Position numbers and translations under genes: made by a program. From NCBI GenBank assembly GCA_033977485.1, contig CM066984.1:111779251-111843250 (forward strand): 64,000 bases of DNA, in the 5' to 3' direction. The DNA is from Hydrangea macrophylla (Eukaryota; Streptophyta; Magnoliopsida; Cornales; Hydrangeaceae). Each line of letters opens with the position of its first letter. The first letter of the stretch is position 1. Below the pieces are notes generated by a model that saw only the letters and a list, made by a program, of their open reading frames with translations, did not search any database and was not told the origin of the DNA. Of the stretch, positions 42,701 to 56,000 are shown one piece after another.

Positions 42701-43208
42701 GAAATTAATCCAGGAGCGACTTAAGGTGGCTCAGAGTCGTTATAAGAGTTATGCGGACTCTAAGCGACGACCGATGACATTTAAAGTAGGAGACTTTGTA
42801 TACTTACGAGTATCGCCTTCGAAAGGCATTGTCCGATTTGGGAAGCGGGGAAAACTTAACCCAAAATTCGTAGGACCATTTGAGATCCTAGAGAAAGTAG
42901 GACCAGTGGCTTACCGACTAGCCTTATCATCCGAGTTAGCATTTGTCCACAACGTGTTTCATGTGTCGATGTTGAGACGGTGTATGACGGATACGAGTAA
43001 GATCATCGTACCGGAACCATTGCAAATCCAAGAAGACTTGACTTATGTGGAGCATCCAGTAAGGATCTTGGACAGAAAAGAGCGAGTGTTGAGAACGAAG
43101 ACAATTCCAATGGTGAAAGTATTGTGGCATAGTCATACGGTCGAGGAAGCTACGTGGGAGAACGAGGAAGAAATGAGGAACGAGTATCCGCACCTTTTCG
43201 ACTCTTGA
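39708..43208 (+). CDS. Pol polyprotein of element C (protease to chromodomain)
   Basis: 1,166-codon open frame, the equivalent of residues about 340-1505 of the element A protein. Present in order: protease [33 protein letters not shown] and FIDDILIYS; RNase [11 protein letters not shown] and FTDHKSLKY; integrase zinc finger ([17 protein letters not shown]), [16 protein letters not shown] and [11 protein letters not shown]; chromodomain at the C-terminus ([21 protein letters not shown]). All catalytic residues I checked are intact. The ATG at 39708 is only the first Met after the TAG at 39690; in element A the frame is fused to gag. Pol may therefore not be translated in its normal form. The element may depend on Gag from relatives such as A. 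Confidence 0.9.
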   Translation: MASSGSKPRQTNDGGQRTEQRQGIAYQMTPGDMTASETVVSGMVLVCSHLARILVDSGSTHSFVSHAFVENLNVKSAPLGYELSIAVPFSKAIMTSTVYKNCEIQLGEKLMTVDLIPIVVNHFDVILGMDWLALNQATIDCERKEVKFRSPVHGNFCFQGSGVIPPPYLISAIRAGKLLKKGCQGFLCSVTDVSATESRVEDIPVVREYPDVFPDDLPEVLIEREIEFTIEVMTYSRPVSKAPYRMAPVELKELKVQLQELLDKGFIRPSVSPWGAPVLFVRKKDGSMRMCVDYRELNKLTIKNKYPLPRIDDLFDQLRGAQVFSKIDLRSGYHQLKVKAEDIEKTAFRTRYGHYEFLVMPFGVTNAPAAFMDLMNRVFKDYLDDFVIVFIDDILIYSPSEIQHENHLRLILQRLREKQLFGKFKKCEFWLPNITFLGHVIDKNGVSVDPHKVEAVSNWQRPTSVSEIRSFLGLAGYYRRFIENFSKISLPMTKLMRKGVPFEWSQACEDSFQELKSRLTRAPILTIPSGIEGFVIYSDASHQGLGCVLMQGGKVIAYASRQLKTHEVNYPTHDLELAAVIHALKIWRHYLYGEKCEIFTDHKSLKYLFTQRDLNMRQRRWLELMKDYDLSIEYHPGKANVVADALSRKTTRNLADELTQQKELVKEMERLELDVISETNGGLMMVIIAHPNILDEIKTEQFNDVYLCRMTDEIPLGKRPGFIVKQGVLVLGDRLCVPNVKNLKERLLVEAHSTKYSVHPGSNKMYRNLRENFWWRGMKREVAKFVSECSSCQQVKAERQVPTGLLQPLPVSEWKWDEITMDFVSGFPRSPNKNDKIWVIVDRLTKSAHFLPIKTTKPFKLAELYVKEIVRLHGVPAVIISDRDSSFTSRFWGSLQEAMGTKLSFSTAFHPQTDGQSERTIQTLEDMLRLCVLDFRSDWEKHLPLIEFACNNGFQSSIGMAPYEALYGRKCRSPVCWTEVGERRLIGPEIIQLTTEKVKLIQERLKVAQSRYKSYADSKRRPMTFKVGDFVYLRVSPSKGIVRFGKRGKLNPKFVGPFEILEKVGPVAYRLALSSELAFVHNVFHVSMLRRCMTDTSKIIVPEPLQIQEDLTYVEHPVRILDRKERVLRTKTIPMVKVLWHSHTVEEATWENEEEMRNEYPHLFDS

Positions 43209-43243
43209 GGTATAAGTCAAACTTCCTTCTTGGAGGGGAGAGT

Positions 43244-45397
43244 TGTCACACCCGTCCCGGAAAATGCATTCATTTTAAAATGCATATTTGAATTGTGAGA
43301 ATTATTAATGTTGATTAATAATTGAGGAATTGGTTGACCATGGTCAACGAAGGGTGTCAAGTGAGGACACGGTGATTCGATATCCATTGAGGCATTCGTA
43401 AGAATTAAATGACATTTATGTGATTAAATGTTATTTGAAATATCTGGTATTTTATGAATAGTAATTTACCTGTGTAGTATAATTTCTGGTAGTTTTGATC
43501 TGGTCTTAGATCATTTTTGAATACTGTGGTGAGAACGTGAGTGATACGTTATATAAAAGGTAGGTTGTGTAGAGATTTCACTGAATTTAGTTTTCGGACG
43601 TTATTTTGGACCCAAATGAGACTTAGTCAAAAAATTTTAAAAATTATAATTTTCACTCGTAAAGGCCTAAAATGGATGTGTGCGACGTTTCAGGATTTAA
43701 TTAGAAGTTTTGAGAAACTGATGGGGAGGTAAACTTAATTCCCCGAAAGTTGCCTATATATATAGATGAGGATGAGATTGAAATCTCACCCAAACCCACA
43801 AATATCTAGAGAGAGGAGAGAGAAGGGAGATTTGGTTGCCACGGGCTTTGCGACGACAAACGGCGACCGTTCGTCTGTCAGATTTCCTCCAGATTCAAGA
43901 TTTGAACTCGTGGAGGTAAGACCTACGTTTTGATACTACTTAGGCCACGTTTGGCAAAGTTTTTCTGAAAAGTTAATTTTAAGAATCTAGGAAAAACATG
44001 TCTATACTTGTAGGAATCGTTTAAGATCGGAGATCTGACGTTTATTTGGTCTTCTTGTACTTCTCCTGAAGTTTGAGAGCTATAGCTCGAGGTATCAATT
44101 CCGAACCTATGTAATATAGACAATTTTGGATGTTTTAGATGTTTTGTATGATTTGTGATCCGGGCAAACTTATGTGTTAAATTAGGCCCGTTAAATTTAG
44201 TGAGTATGTATAGAAAAGCACGGTGACATGATTATGTGAGTATGCTAAATGTCTATGTGGGTCAAATGGGAGTTTGATATAATTTTACGCCGGTGCACGC
44301 CTCTCGATGTTTGAGAGTTTACAGTAGTGACGACTACTTGCTTGGTGTGGAAAGTGGCCAACCAGAGCAGATGGATGCAATGGTTGAGTGATTCTTGGCT
44401 AACCATTGGTATCGCGGTTTAAGATTTAAGACTTACCGATATACTGGGTGAATGCGTATCTCTCTCCCCGGAGACTAAATTGTGTGATTTAGATGTTTAA
44501 AACATGAATTGCCCATATGCATTTGTTTAGAATTGTACGCTCAGCATATAGCTGAGCAGTGGAGACTTCCTCCATTGCAGGTGAAAAGAAAAAGGGCAAG
44601 AAGAAGCGTGAGGAGTAAGGCCGAGGAACGCCGGGGAAAAACACTTGTATATGCTTTTGTTTTAAATCCTAAACTTGTAATAAGGATTTGGTTTTTCGTA
44701 ATATGTTGTAATAAGAACTTTAGTTTTAGATGTTGTAATTGAAGCCTATAATTATGTTTTAAATGTTAAAATCAGTTGTGGTTGTATTGGTGTTGGAATT
44801 AAGAAGCATGAGTTGTTAGTAATTTCAACACAGGGCTGCCAGCAGGGGAGCAGTCGACTGGACCCTGGGTCAGTCGACTGGATCCCGTGTGGTTGAGACT
44901 CTGTAAGTGTATAGTAGGAGAAGCAGTCGACTGAACCCTTGAGCAGTCGACTGAACCACTGTAGATTTTGGCTACTGCTTTTATTAATAGAAAAGCAGTC
45001 GACTGGGTCCCCTTGATCAGTCGACTGGACCCCTTTTGATAATGTTACGTTTTGGTTCTGGATAACCCAGTCGACTGGGCAGTCGACTGGACCTCTGTTG
45101 AGGATTTAGGATTTTAGTTTCTGCCGGACACAGTGGACTGGACAGCCGACTGGGCAGTCGACTGAGCCTCTGTATTTTGAAAATGGATTCTTGTGGACAC
45201 TTTCAATTGAACAAAATTCTTCCTAACTCTGATTTTAATGGATTTTTCAACTCAGAGGGGAATGTTTCCTAAGTTTTAAACTACCAGGGTTGTTTTAAAG
45301 AAGTTCTTTCCGCTGCGTATTATTAGATGATGTTTGGATGAGCCTTGGTGGCGTGCCACGTGTCCTATTTTCACGCGTAGTGGGATGGGTCGTGACA
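43244..45397 (+). repeat. 3' LTR of element C
   Basis: 2,154 bp like the 5' LTR with about twelve single-base differences. TATA at 43755-43764, palindrome array 44851-45164. Confidence 0.92.
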
Positions 45398-45402
45398 GAT
45401 TC

Positions 45403-45583
45403 ACTCTCTCTCCCCCTCACTCTCTCTCTATCTCTCCCCTCACTCTCTCTCTATCTTTCTCCCCCTCCCTCTCTCTCGCACTCTCTATCTCTCCCACTCT
45501 CTCTCTATCTCTCCCACTCTCTCTCTCTCTCACTCTATCTCTATCTCGCACTCTCTCTATCTATATCTCCTACTCTCTCGCAC
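45403..45583. repeat. CT-rich simple repeat array
   Basis: About 180 bp of CTCTCT with CCCCTCA and CTATCT units, complementary in composition to the GA array at 35580. It begins directly after the target duplication of element C. Confidence 0.9.
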
Positions 45584-46156
45584 CTACCTCATTCCCACAT
45601 TATGTTGATAATATTGGATTAATAATGCTTGGTGGTTCAATTCTGAAAATATGTTGAAAATAAAAATATGTTAGACATATAGCAGGGAGCTGCTGCTAAA
45701 ATGTGTCACAGACTGCTGGGAATTTAGCTGCTGATGAAAGCGCTACTTCAAGTATCGAGTTCAAGAAATCGCTACTTCAAGTAGCGACTTCTGTTAACTA
45801 AAGTCGTTAATTCAAATAGCGATTTCAGGCTGGACTGCTTTGATCTGAAGTCGTTAATTAGAGTAGCAACTTCTGAAAAAATGATAGATTTAAAAAAAAA
45901 AGTTAAAACAATGATAGATCAGGGATAAATTACCCCCATTTTAAAACTTCGGATAAAAAATTCACAAAACAAAAGAGTCGCGATCAATTAATAGTGATTA
46001 TACATCTTCCACTGATTAGAACAAATCTTCTCTCACTCATCTACAGCTCAGCTGTATATATTGACAAACAAAGCCTTAAATGGTCCGTCTGGAAATTTGA
46101 CTTAAATCTCACAAACAAAAGTTTCTCATGCCGTAGTGTCAACGGGTTTCGGAGAT
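45584..46156. other. Intergenic stretch with palindromic relic
   Basis: No gene. At 45735-45875 variants of the palindromic unit AAATCGCTACTTCAAGTAGC recur (also AAGTCGTTAATTCAAATAGC), perhaps a remnant of another LTR. The rest is AT-rich upstream sequence of the YSL gene. Confidence 0.4.
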
Positions 46157-46341
46157 GAGTAATGCTAGGTGTACACAAATTTACACACACTTTTGTACAC
46201 AAATGCTTTAAATGCATGTATCTTGTGCTATATAAGTGGTGCACAGAAAAGTGTGAAAAATTCAAACAACACAAGGTACATGCATTTAAAGCATTTGTGT
46301 GCAAAAGTGTGTACAAAAGTTGTGTACACCTAGCATTACTC
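46157..46341. mobile_element. MITE with 9-bp duplication in the YSL promoter
   Basis: A 185-bp element, almost one long inverted repeat: ends GAGTAATGCTAGGTGTACAC, arms of about 75-80 bp. Flanked by the perfect 9-bp duplication TTCGGAGAT (46148-46156 and 46342-46350). The 9-bp size fits a Mutator-type MITE. It ends about 31 bp upstream of the putative YSL TATA box. Confidence 0.88.
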
Positions 46342-46372
46342 TTCGGAGATTCCTATCCCCACTATATACTAT

Positions 46373-46378
46373 TCAAAG
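46373..46378 (+). promoter_or_regulatory. Putative TATA box of the YSL gene
   Basis: TATATA in CCCCACTATATACTATTC, 216 bp before the YSL start codon. It is the best candidate in the proximal promoter; transcript data would decide. Confidence 0.4.
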
Positions 46379-46588
46379 ATCGCTTTTTTCCAATTGTTTA
46401 GCATATCGAGGACGAGTTCACACCCCGATAACGACGCGGCTCACAGCATTAATCGCTCTAGAGAGAGAAAAAGAGGAGTGAGAGAGTGGAGGGGGTATGC
46501 CGCATGAGTATCCAATAAATTAGGATTCAAAGTTCAAACCTTCAGATCCGTGGTAAGCTAAAGCTCGAACAGTTAGTTACGCACCGAC

Positions 46589-47052
46589 ATGGCCTTGGAG
46601 AGAACAATCGGTAATCGAAAAGATGAAAACAACCCCGACGATAACGGCGGCGTTGTGTCCTCCAATCGAGACCTTCACAATCTCGACGGTGGTGGTGATT
46701 ACAGTATGAACAAGAAGGATGTTGTTGAAGACGGGGGTGGTTTCGAATCGATGGAGAGAATTTTCGAGAGCAAGGAGGTTCCGCCATGGCAGAGACAGCT
46801 GACCTTGAGGGCTTTCGTTGTGAGCTTCATTTTGGGGATTTTGTTCACCTTCATAGTGATGAAGCTCAACCTCACTACCGGTATCATACCTTCGCTCAAC
46901 GTCTCCGCTGGTCTGCTAGGGTTTCTCTTCGTCAAGACGTGGACCAAGTTTCTAGAGAAATCTGGTATGTTGAAACAGCCGTTCACTAGGCAAGAGAACA
47001 CTGTAATCCAGACCTGCGTCGTCGCCACCTCCGGCATCGCTTTCAGCGGTAT

Positions 47053-47086
<34 letters not shown>

Positions 47087-50000
47087 CCGTTGATTTGATG
47101 GAATCAAACGAAATTGTGGAGGTCATTGCGGAATATTGGGGGAAAGTTGGGGTGTGGAATTAAATTAGCGTAATAAATTCAATAATGCTGGCACACTCCA
47201 AAATCCACACTTGTAGTTGATTTTGATGGAGCTCTTGTGGGTTCTACATGGGTCTCATGCGAATCCCACCAAAATCAACGGACACGATTGTCCTGTAAAT
47301 TTCAGTATGGATTTTGGAGTATGCATGGCACTACTCTAATAAATTACTGAATTGAATTCTATCTTAATTTGTGCTTAGATTTATGGACCGGGACCGTTTG
47401 ATCGTGAAAGGGTCGTGGGTGGGTGGGTGGGTGGGTCCTATAGGACAAAAAATCGGCCGAGAGCCAACAGATTATTGCCACGTAACCTAGGCGTAATCGT
47501 TGATGGTGGTCCCGTCCCGGGAGATTCAATACCGCCATTGTTAACCTTTCTGTGTAGCTTTATTGTTGTCTCCATCGTCGTCGTCCTCGTGAGCTTTGGG
47601 ATTATCACGTGCATGTCACTTAGCTTTATAAAAGAGTGCTATAGATCCTCTGTGATCAAATTGTCACCAACTTATAAAAATGAGTGCAACACATTTCTCA
47701 ACACAGTTCAGATTTTTTTTTTTTTTTGGATTAAAGTTGTGTATGTCGAGAATTGTGTTGCATTATTTTTTGTCAATTGGGGATAGTGCAAGTTTATTTT
47801 GCACTGATTTTTATCAATTAGGGTTACCAATAGTATGATATGTAGTAAAATAAGTTCGATATCCTTACTAATTAAAGTAAAAAAAAAATTTGATTTTTTA
47901 ACATAAAATTAGGTACCCTAATTAAAAAATAATGTGTCTTTGTCGACACTCTTATAAAAACCATGTCAATGATGTCATGGTATCAAGGGTAATGCTTTTT
48001 TTTTTTTTTATTATGGGGAACGGGGACGAGGCTCGAACACCGAACATATGCATTAGAGGGGATTTATATATGTCAAACTCTTTGCCACTTGAGCTATACC
48101 AACCTATACGTATCAAGGGTAATGCTATGTGCACGTAAAGATCTAGCCCATCTGGGCCATTCATTTCAGTGGACTCCGTGCCTGCATACATGACACCCAT
48201 CAAAATTAATGGCCCAGATATTTATGTACTCATTTTATGTGCACCAATCATTACTCGTCAGGATAACTGAAATATATATATATATACTAGTATATTTTTT
48301 TAAAAGAGAATTGTTATTTCTACTCCATCACTGAACCAATGCACTACATGGTACCACTATCATGCATGTACCACATACTTTAAGAATAGTACCATAGAGT
48401 GCCTTGGTTCAATGATGGAGTGGCAATAGCATCACCCCTTAAAAAATATGTAACTTTTATTAAGATTTTTTGTTAATTTAGGGGCTTTTGTAAAGAGTAA
48501 TAATATAGTCCACAAATTTATATCCAAAAAGTGTTTTCAAATGATGTGGCAGTGGGTCCATGTTAAATACAATGATGACAGTTAAATTTTGATTAGAAGC
48601 TGTTTACTTTGCTCCACTGGTAGGTCATTCGGGAAGCACTTTTAAAATAGAAATTTGGGAAGCATAGTATTACTCTTTTGTAAATTTTAGGACTTTGAAG
48701 AATTTTGACACGGTTTTAATTAACAACTTGTTCCCACTCTTAATTCTATACGTAGTAGTATTATATACTGTGTATATATGTATATGTTATATAATAAAAG
48801 ACTAAAAAGCAAAACAAATACCACATAGATTCCCTTAGTGTCCCACAGGGTATTTGTTTAAAAAAATAATCCCTCCGTCCCATAATAAGTGTCCACTTCC
48901 ATTTTGCACAATGTTTAAGAAAATTGTATTATATTAATTTTTTTGGTTCATTTAGGAGTCATTTTCCAATTTTACCCTTAGAAGTGATGGGGTTTGACTT
49001 TTTGCTTGTTTTGAGACCACAAATAAATGCTACTTTGTCTTTGTTATAAGGGTAATTTTGGAAAGCCAGTAAAAGCTATATACCAATTTAAGAAAGTGGA
49101 CACTTATTGTGGGACATCCAAAAAAAGAAATGTGGACACTTATTATGGGACGAGGGGAGTAAAAATAAAAATAAAATAAATAATGTTTTCACACAGATAA
49201 AGTTTGAAGTTTTGCCGAAGCCCTCGAAAGACTCAAAGTGATATGCTTCCCAAAAGTGATTCCCAAATGATGTGGCAGTGGGCTAGGTAAACAACTTCTA
49301 ATTAAAATTCAACTGGTTACACAGTATTAGATCTAGCCCCACTGACACATCATTTGGGAAGCAATTTGGAAAAAAAAAATTGAAAAAATATAGCATTACT
49401 CCAGTTTTAAAGAGGGGAATTTTAGTGGGTGGGGCTAAATATACTCATTATTTTGCTATGTACACCCAAAAAGATTCCACTTTTCAAATATACCCAAATT
49501 ACCCTTCTAACCTTAACCCCCAACACCTCACTCTATCTCCTTTCTTCAGTCTCTCCTCACCTACCAGGCTACGACTGCACGATGCTCTTGATTTACACTC
49601 GCAGCCGCCTCGAATCCGCCAAAGATTTCACCGAAATCGCCTCCTTTGGCAACTTGGCTTTGCTGTCGCCTGACCCACTGGACCACTACAGGGCTAAAGA
49701 GAGGGATTGGGGGTTAACATTAGGAGGGTAATTTGGGTATATTTGAAAAGTGAAAACTTTTTGGGTGTACATAGCAAAAGAATTGGTGTATTTAGCCCTA
49801 CCCATTTAGTCCATTGTCCTTTAAAATATAGACTTTTTTTCAGTCTACAAAGTGAGCATAGTTCTGTTTGACGTCGAACTGGTCTTAAACTCCGCTATTG
49901 ATCGAGTGTTCAACCTCATCCCTATCCCTTGTAATAATAATAAATAAATACATTTTTTAGTCTTAAATCCAAACTCACTTTTTTATGTATAGTAAATGGG

Positions 50001-53000
50001 TTATCAACATTTTAGCAAATGTTTTAACCATTTCCAAAAAAAAAAAATTGGGGAATTTTGTGAAATTTGTAGCTTAAGGATTTGATTTGGATAATTTACA
50101 CAGATCAGAGACTTGTACCAGAATAAAATATTGTTGTCCTTCTCAAGGGATTTTCTTTTACAATTCGAAATGCAGTCCAAGATTTGAACATTTAAACGTA
50201 TCTTATGGAACAAAATAGAAAGCGTAAAGCTTTTTAAAACGTCAAAGTCAACCCTCATAGAGTGAGTTGGACATAAACTTGCACTATATTTATATGAAAC
50301 TGGACCCAAATTAATGAAATACGTGAATCTTTGACAATTGAGCACTAGACGTTAAATTGTCATTTTGTCTTGCAAACCGACTACCTACTCTTTCAAAGGA
50401 GAAGTACTGGTGAATAGTGACTTTTGCCCTGTAATAGTCGAACCAACACCTCCCACTAGGCTGGCCACCAATTGCAATTAAGGACCTTAATACTTAGTAG
50501 ATGCCATAATTAATGGAATGACCTAAAAGGTTAATTGAAGTTTAGCATTTGTGATGTATTCATTCCTTAATTGTTTAATGCTTGAAAAGTTTGAAAAATC
50601 CGTGTGTCATTTTTTCAGCTCATGAATTTATTGAAGGAAGATAATAGAAAAAAATTATCAGCGTGCCTGTTATTTTTCTCCTTCTTTCTTGGTTTCAACT
50701 GTTTTGGAATCCTTTTGTAATGTAATTAAGTATGAGGAGATAGCTAGATACATATATATATTATTCATCTTTTTCTTTACCCGATAAACCAAAGGTGTCA
50801 TTATTAGACAATTAATGTGTTTCTAACATTCTTTCCTGTATTACTGTTAAATTAAGGCACTAGTTATTTTAAGAATTTAACCCCCATAGATTGGAGTCAA
50901 GTTCAACATGGTTTATAGTGCATGTCCTCATTGGTTGTTTGCTTGTACCGACTGATCGCTTTCATGGGTTTCCACTATGAAATGCTTATCGGGTGTAATC
51001 CGCTGTGCCCAGTGGAGGACACACCAATAATGGTTGGTCAAATCGGATTAATGAGAATGATAATGGAATTTTCCTTGAAAATAATCATGACCTTAAATCA
51101 TTCAGTAAGCAAAGTTAACATGATGTAGTGAAGCTTGTGGTGAGTAATTTATAGTAAATTGATTGTATTTTGTTAATAACGAAGTAGTCTACAGATCTCT
51201 TTATTCTTTTGTTAAAATCCTACTATTTGAAAAGAGGAAGATAATTGATGCACAAATATTAACACTAAAGGAGGTTAGTGGTATTTTGGGGGCGATTTGA
51301 TATAAAGCTAAACCTTAGTGCAGGTCAAAGATAACAACGATAACTATTATCATCACCAATGAATCGATACAGATGTAAGATATGGATACAAAGTAATGAT
51401 TGTTACTGTCACAGTCCGGTCCCACAATAGCAGAACCGGAGCCCGTGACACGCCACCGAGGCTACTCCAATTCATTAACATTCCCAAAAGAATTAGTTTT
51501 AAGAACACGCAGCGGAAAAGAAACATAACTCTCATTCTAGTACGTACTAGAGTCAACCAAAAATAAACTTTTTGCCCGGAGGCTTCAAAATTCAATCCAA
51601 CCAATTTTCCTTTAAAAGGGTCCCACTAGAAGTTTAAGTTTGTAATTAAAACTTTTGAAAAAGTTTGGAAGTAGGAGAACCAACTAGGCTGGCAGGGGGT
51701 ATCTCGACCGGTCGAACGTCCCTCTCGACCGGTCGAAAGTCCCATCGACCAGGTGACTTTGCTGATGTTACAAGCAGAGGGGCATTCGACTGGTCAAATG
51801 CAGCAAAACCACTTGTTTCTGTCCAACTTTCGACGCTACAAAAATTGCCCTATCCAATTTCGTTTCTTCCAAAACTTTATGAAAGTTCTATAAACATATA
51901 TAACAACATGTCACTTAAAAGAAAACATTTACTAAACACATTAAGGATGCGTTTGACACAAATCTCAATAGTGCTACCAGTCTTGAATAAACATGAATTA
52001 TTGACTCCTTTACGTACTTAGATCCAAGCTTATGAGTTCTTTCACAATTCCAACATATCAAAAGACATACGATATTATATTATAACGTTTCAAACATATC
52101 CAGATCTTCTAATCTGCAGATTCCAATACAATCTACTATTCAATTCTATTACAAGTTCCTTATGAAAACAAGGTAACAAACGTTCTCGATTACAAAACTA
52201 CGGGATAAGCAAGATGAGTCGTCTTCTAAGTGAACTCCCAATACCCCGCAAGTCACTTCTCCGATTGAAATGGTTATTTGAATAACCACACATATTTCGA
52301 TTTGTTTAAGCTAACTCTTAGAGAATAAAACAACATATGCATATGAATGATAAACATGCTCGCATTCACATCTCTACATTTCATACTAGTCGCCGGAGAC
52401 TCACGTGCACATTCCATACTCCCAATCCGCGACTCCTCGCCAATAAGTCCACGTGAAAGGGTAAGACCCATGATTCTTTTCTTCAATCGTGCGACCTTAA
52501 TGCCTATATCGGCTCCACAAAATGGCTTAGTGACCACGTGCTCCTTCTGACCCAAATAAGCAACTCAACATGCTCAAATACATATCACCATGCTCTCGGT
52601 AATCAAAACATTTCACCGTGCAATTGGGCCTACTTATCAATATAATCGCCCAATATGAACTACACAATATATATCTCTAAACTAATACATGCTTTTCATA
52701 TCAAAAATGAATACATGTCAAGAAATCATTCCAATAACATAGTTGAATCACGCACCTCCGATTTACGCTCCTATAATTCAATCCAAAGAAAACCCGAGCA
52801 CAAAGAACGTGCAGAAATCCTACTAGTACAAATCCTATGGATCATAAATCCAATTATCAACTTTTATGAAAAATTCTACAAAATGACTTTTCGAAAAACT
52901 TAGCCAAACATGGCCTAATAGGTATCAAAATGAAGCTCTTACCTCGAGGAGCTCGAATATGAAATCTGGGAGAAAACAGACGGACAGAAGGTCGTCGTTT

Positions 53001-56000
53001 AGCGTCGAGAAGCTCGAAGCAACTATATCTCCCTTTTTGGCCTCCTCTTGCATTTTAGGTTAGAAGTTATAAAATTTATGAAAGTCATCTCTATCTATAT
53101 ATCGGCAACACTTTCGGAAATTGTGTTTACCTCCCCCGGGTTTTCAAAACTCCTAATCAGTCTCTGAAACTTTCTACATCGCTAATTCATAGCTTTACAA
53201 GTGAAACCTCAAAATTATAAAGTTTCCGACTAAGTTCTGTTTGATTGCTAAAACGCAAGTTTCTACATGACTTTTCCGAAGTTACTAAATAGCCTACCAA
53301 ATTAATAGCGTGTTGATCCGTCCTCACCAGGATATTATATCTAACAACAGAAATATATTCTAAGCCAGGAAAATAATAGAGATAGTGAAATACACAGGTA
53401 AACATTTATTTTCAGTTAAACATTTAAGGTATTCAACAATGACCATCTCAATTTCGGAGAGACGTCACAGCCACAAAACACTCATTCACATCGTCTCAGA
53501 GAGTTCTCTAACACAGACACCCAAATCGACTCGTGAGTCAAAATTCACTCACACATGTGCCAAAATGCAAAACACATCACATTATCATGCAAGACAATGC
53601 AATGAAATGCAAAAACACGATTACGGGTGTTATAATTCTCTCCCCCTTAAGAGAAGTTTGTCCCCAAACTTACGCCGTCTACTAGCATTGTCACAGCCCA
53701 TGAGGAAAATAAATCCTCAAGTTCGTAAGGAAAATAACTCCTTTGTATCCCGTCTATATCCCTTTAAAGTGTCAAATTGAACACATGCAGCCAATCAACA
53801 TTTCTCCCGAGTAAGAATATCAAGACTCAAGTAGAACACGCTCATTCCTTTCTGTTAATAGATCACAATGTCTCATACTCATTCTATCGTACCTTCTCTG
53901 AAACCACAAACTTCAATACGCAAACCGAGAATATGAGTCAACTCTCCTCACTTTTCTTTCTCTCCGACCTATAGTCACTTACAATCGTCTCGGACCGTTT
54001 AGCAATTTCTTCTGATCCCATATCTCGAACGGAACTATCATCGAGTACGAACATCCGTACATACTGCATTAATATGTTGATTCTTCAACCAATTGTTTGA
54101 TACCTTCATAATTCAATCTCTTATCTTTTCCAACCATGAAACCTTTGTGTAATACTTACACACTCAAACTTCTTTCTATTTCTCACCATATGTCAACGCT
54201 TTTCTTCCAAGCTATTCCACAACAGTAAACCTCGATATCTATAACTATCATTGTGTCGTCTCTTTTTCTTCTAACTTCATCAACCAACTCATCAATATAT
54301 TCCCCATTCATTCAATATTCTGGATTCCAATTGCAAATCTTTGCTATAATCAAACTTCTACAACTAACACCCTATTTACTCGAGCAAAGTCAAAATGTCG
54401 TAACATCTTATCCTCCAATTATCCTTCCACTTGAACAAGACATCGATTTACAAACAAAGAAACGATAAGAATTTTAATCTAAAACTTTCACTAAAATAAA
54501 TACGTTTTCTTCTTTTTGTTTTAAAACAAACTTCTCAAATTTCTCGTAAGCTTTTCTTCTATATCACCTCACTACCACTCCAATCAACGTCAATCGTAAC
54601 AACTACCACCATTAATAGAACTTGATCCACCCGTTACTCAACGCTCCCCGTAATTCCTTCAATCCATGCCCTTCCTTGTAACATATTCAAGATTACAATA
54701 TGATCTCTGATATTCTATCCCTCTTATCGGTGACAATTCGAATCCGTCCTAGTCATGTCCGAACGGTTTCCCCTTCTATCAAGGACCATTACATCAATCT
54801 CAATACCTCAGTTCATTTTTATCTCACAACTCATGGAAATCATCCTCGACTAATCTTATCCTATCTTTCAAATTCATCCATCTAAATTAAATACCGATAT
54901 AGCTATAGCCTATAATAGTCTCACAATCTCCAGTCCTTCCCTCTACTGAAATCAACATCAAACACCACCCATGTTCTTCTCAATTCTTTATAAGTATCTC
55001 ATAACCAATTCGTTTGCATTTAAAAAAAAAAAAAAAAAACTTTTATTTCAAATCCACTTCCAGCAGCGATTTTGATCATTACCAAAAATATTTTAAAAGT
55101 TCGAAACTTGTGTCCTTTAGACAACAGATCTGTATTCCAGATCACCATTTCATTCTCCATTTCCTCCTGCACCATCTCTTCACATAAGCCAACCTCCATC
55201 CTCGAAATTCCAATAGTCACTTCCCAGTCTCTTTTTCATCATTTTCAATACTTCTTCGGTCATTTTCTAATATTAATCCCAATAATCCATCGGTAACTTC
55301 CTAACAAGACACTTACCCTCAATCAAGTCCATTGCAGTCTTCTCTCTGATTTGACAACTTTCCTTCACATCCAATCTTGTTCTAAATCTTTCTTCCAATT
55401 ATTGCCTTCACGACATCGTACAAAATAAAGTTTTCATACACAATTTTTTTTTCCCTTTAAAACAAATTCATTTAACCCTAATCGAGATTGTAATTAAGTT
55501 CACGTACCACTCGCGTCCATTATACTCATGTCGTTCACTTACTCATCAAGTACCATTTTTCCAATTTATACATTCACGTCCTTATAAACCGCCTTTTTCG
55601 TCCCCCTCTCCACAGAACTTGTTAAACACATTATCGATCAACATCTTCTACTTACTATTTCGTACATTCACTTTCTGAAATGTTTTCTCAATTTAATATC
55701 CACTTACCACATCAACGCCTTGAGTGACAACGCGACGATTGTCCCACTACGCATCACTCGCCTCACCTCTAACCAATCTCGTAAATTGTTAAACTTCCTG
55801 TCTCACATATTCATTCCTTTGCTCTCTTCATCGTGGTAAAGGTCAAAACCCCAAATAATGTTTACATACGCTTCTCTCATTCTCATTCATTGTTACCCAC
55901 CAATATTCAATCCACGTTCACGTGACACTCGGATCTAATTGAGAACATCACAAGAGTTAGGTCCGCACCGCACCCATCACTAGTCTCGCCTGGATTAAGC

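Larger units (their letters stand above)
36333..45397 (+). mobile_element. Element C: Ty3/gypsy chromovirus, gag-defective
   Basis: A 9,065-bp element related to A but inserted on the plus strand. LTRs of 2,154 bp (36333-38486 and 43244-45397) run from TGTCAC to GTGACA and are flanked by GATTC (36328-36332 and 45398-45402). Order: LTR, initiator-Met primer site, gag with several stops and a frameshift, open pol, polypurine tract (TCTTGGAGGGGAGAGT, 43228-43243), LTR. LTRs differ at about twelve positions by eye, so insertion is recent although gag is broken. Confidence 0.93.

Noticed and set aside
45334..45657. 107- and 94-codon frames across the CT-rich array
   Set aside because: Low-complexity Leu/Ser repeats from CTCTCT; not coding.
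47997..48109. tRNA gene
   Set aside because: Box A and B are present but the clover-leaf is not, and there is an A tail and long target duplication; it is a SINE.
50004..50345. 113-codon minus-strand frame in YSL intron 1
   Set aside because: AT-rich chance frame without domain or repeat support.
53385..53780. 131-codon plus-strand frame in element D
   Set aside because: Spans the LTR/interior junction, repetitive Ser/Thr/His composition, disrupted in the other LTR copy.
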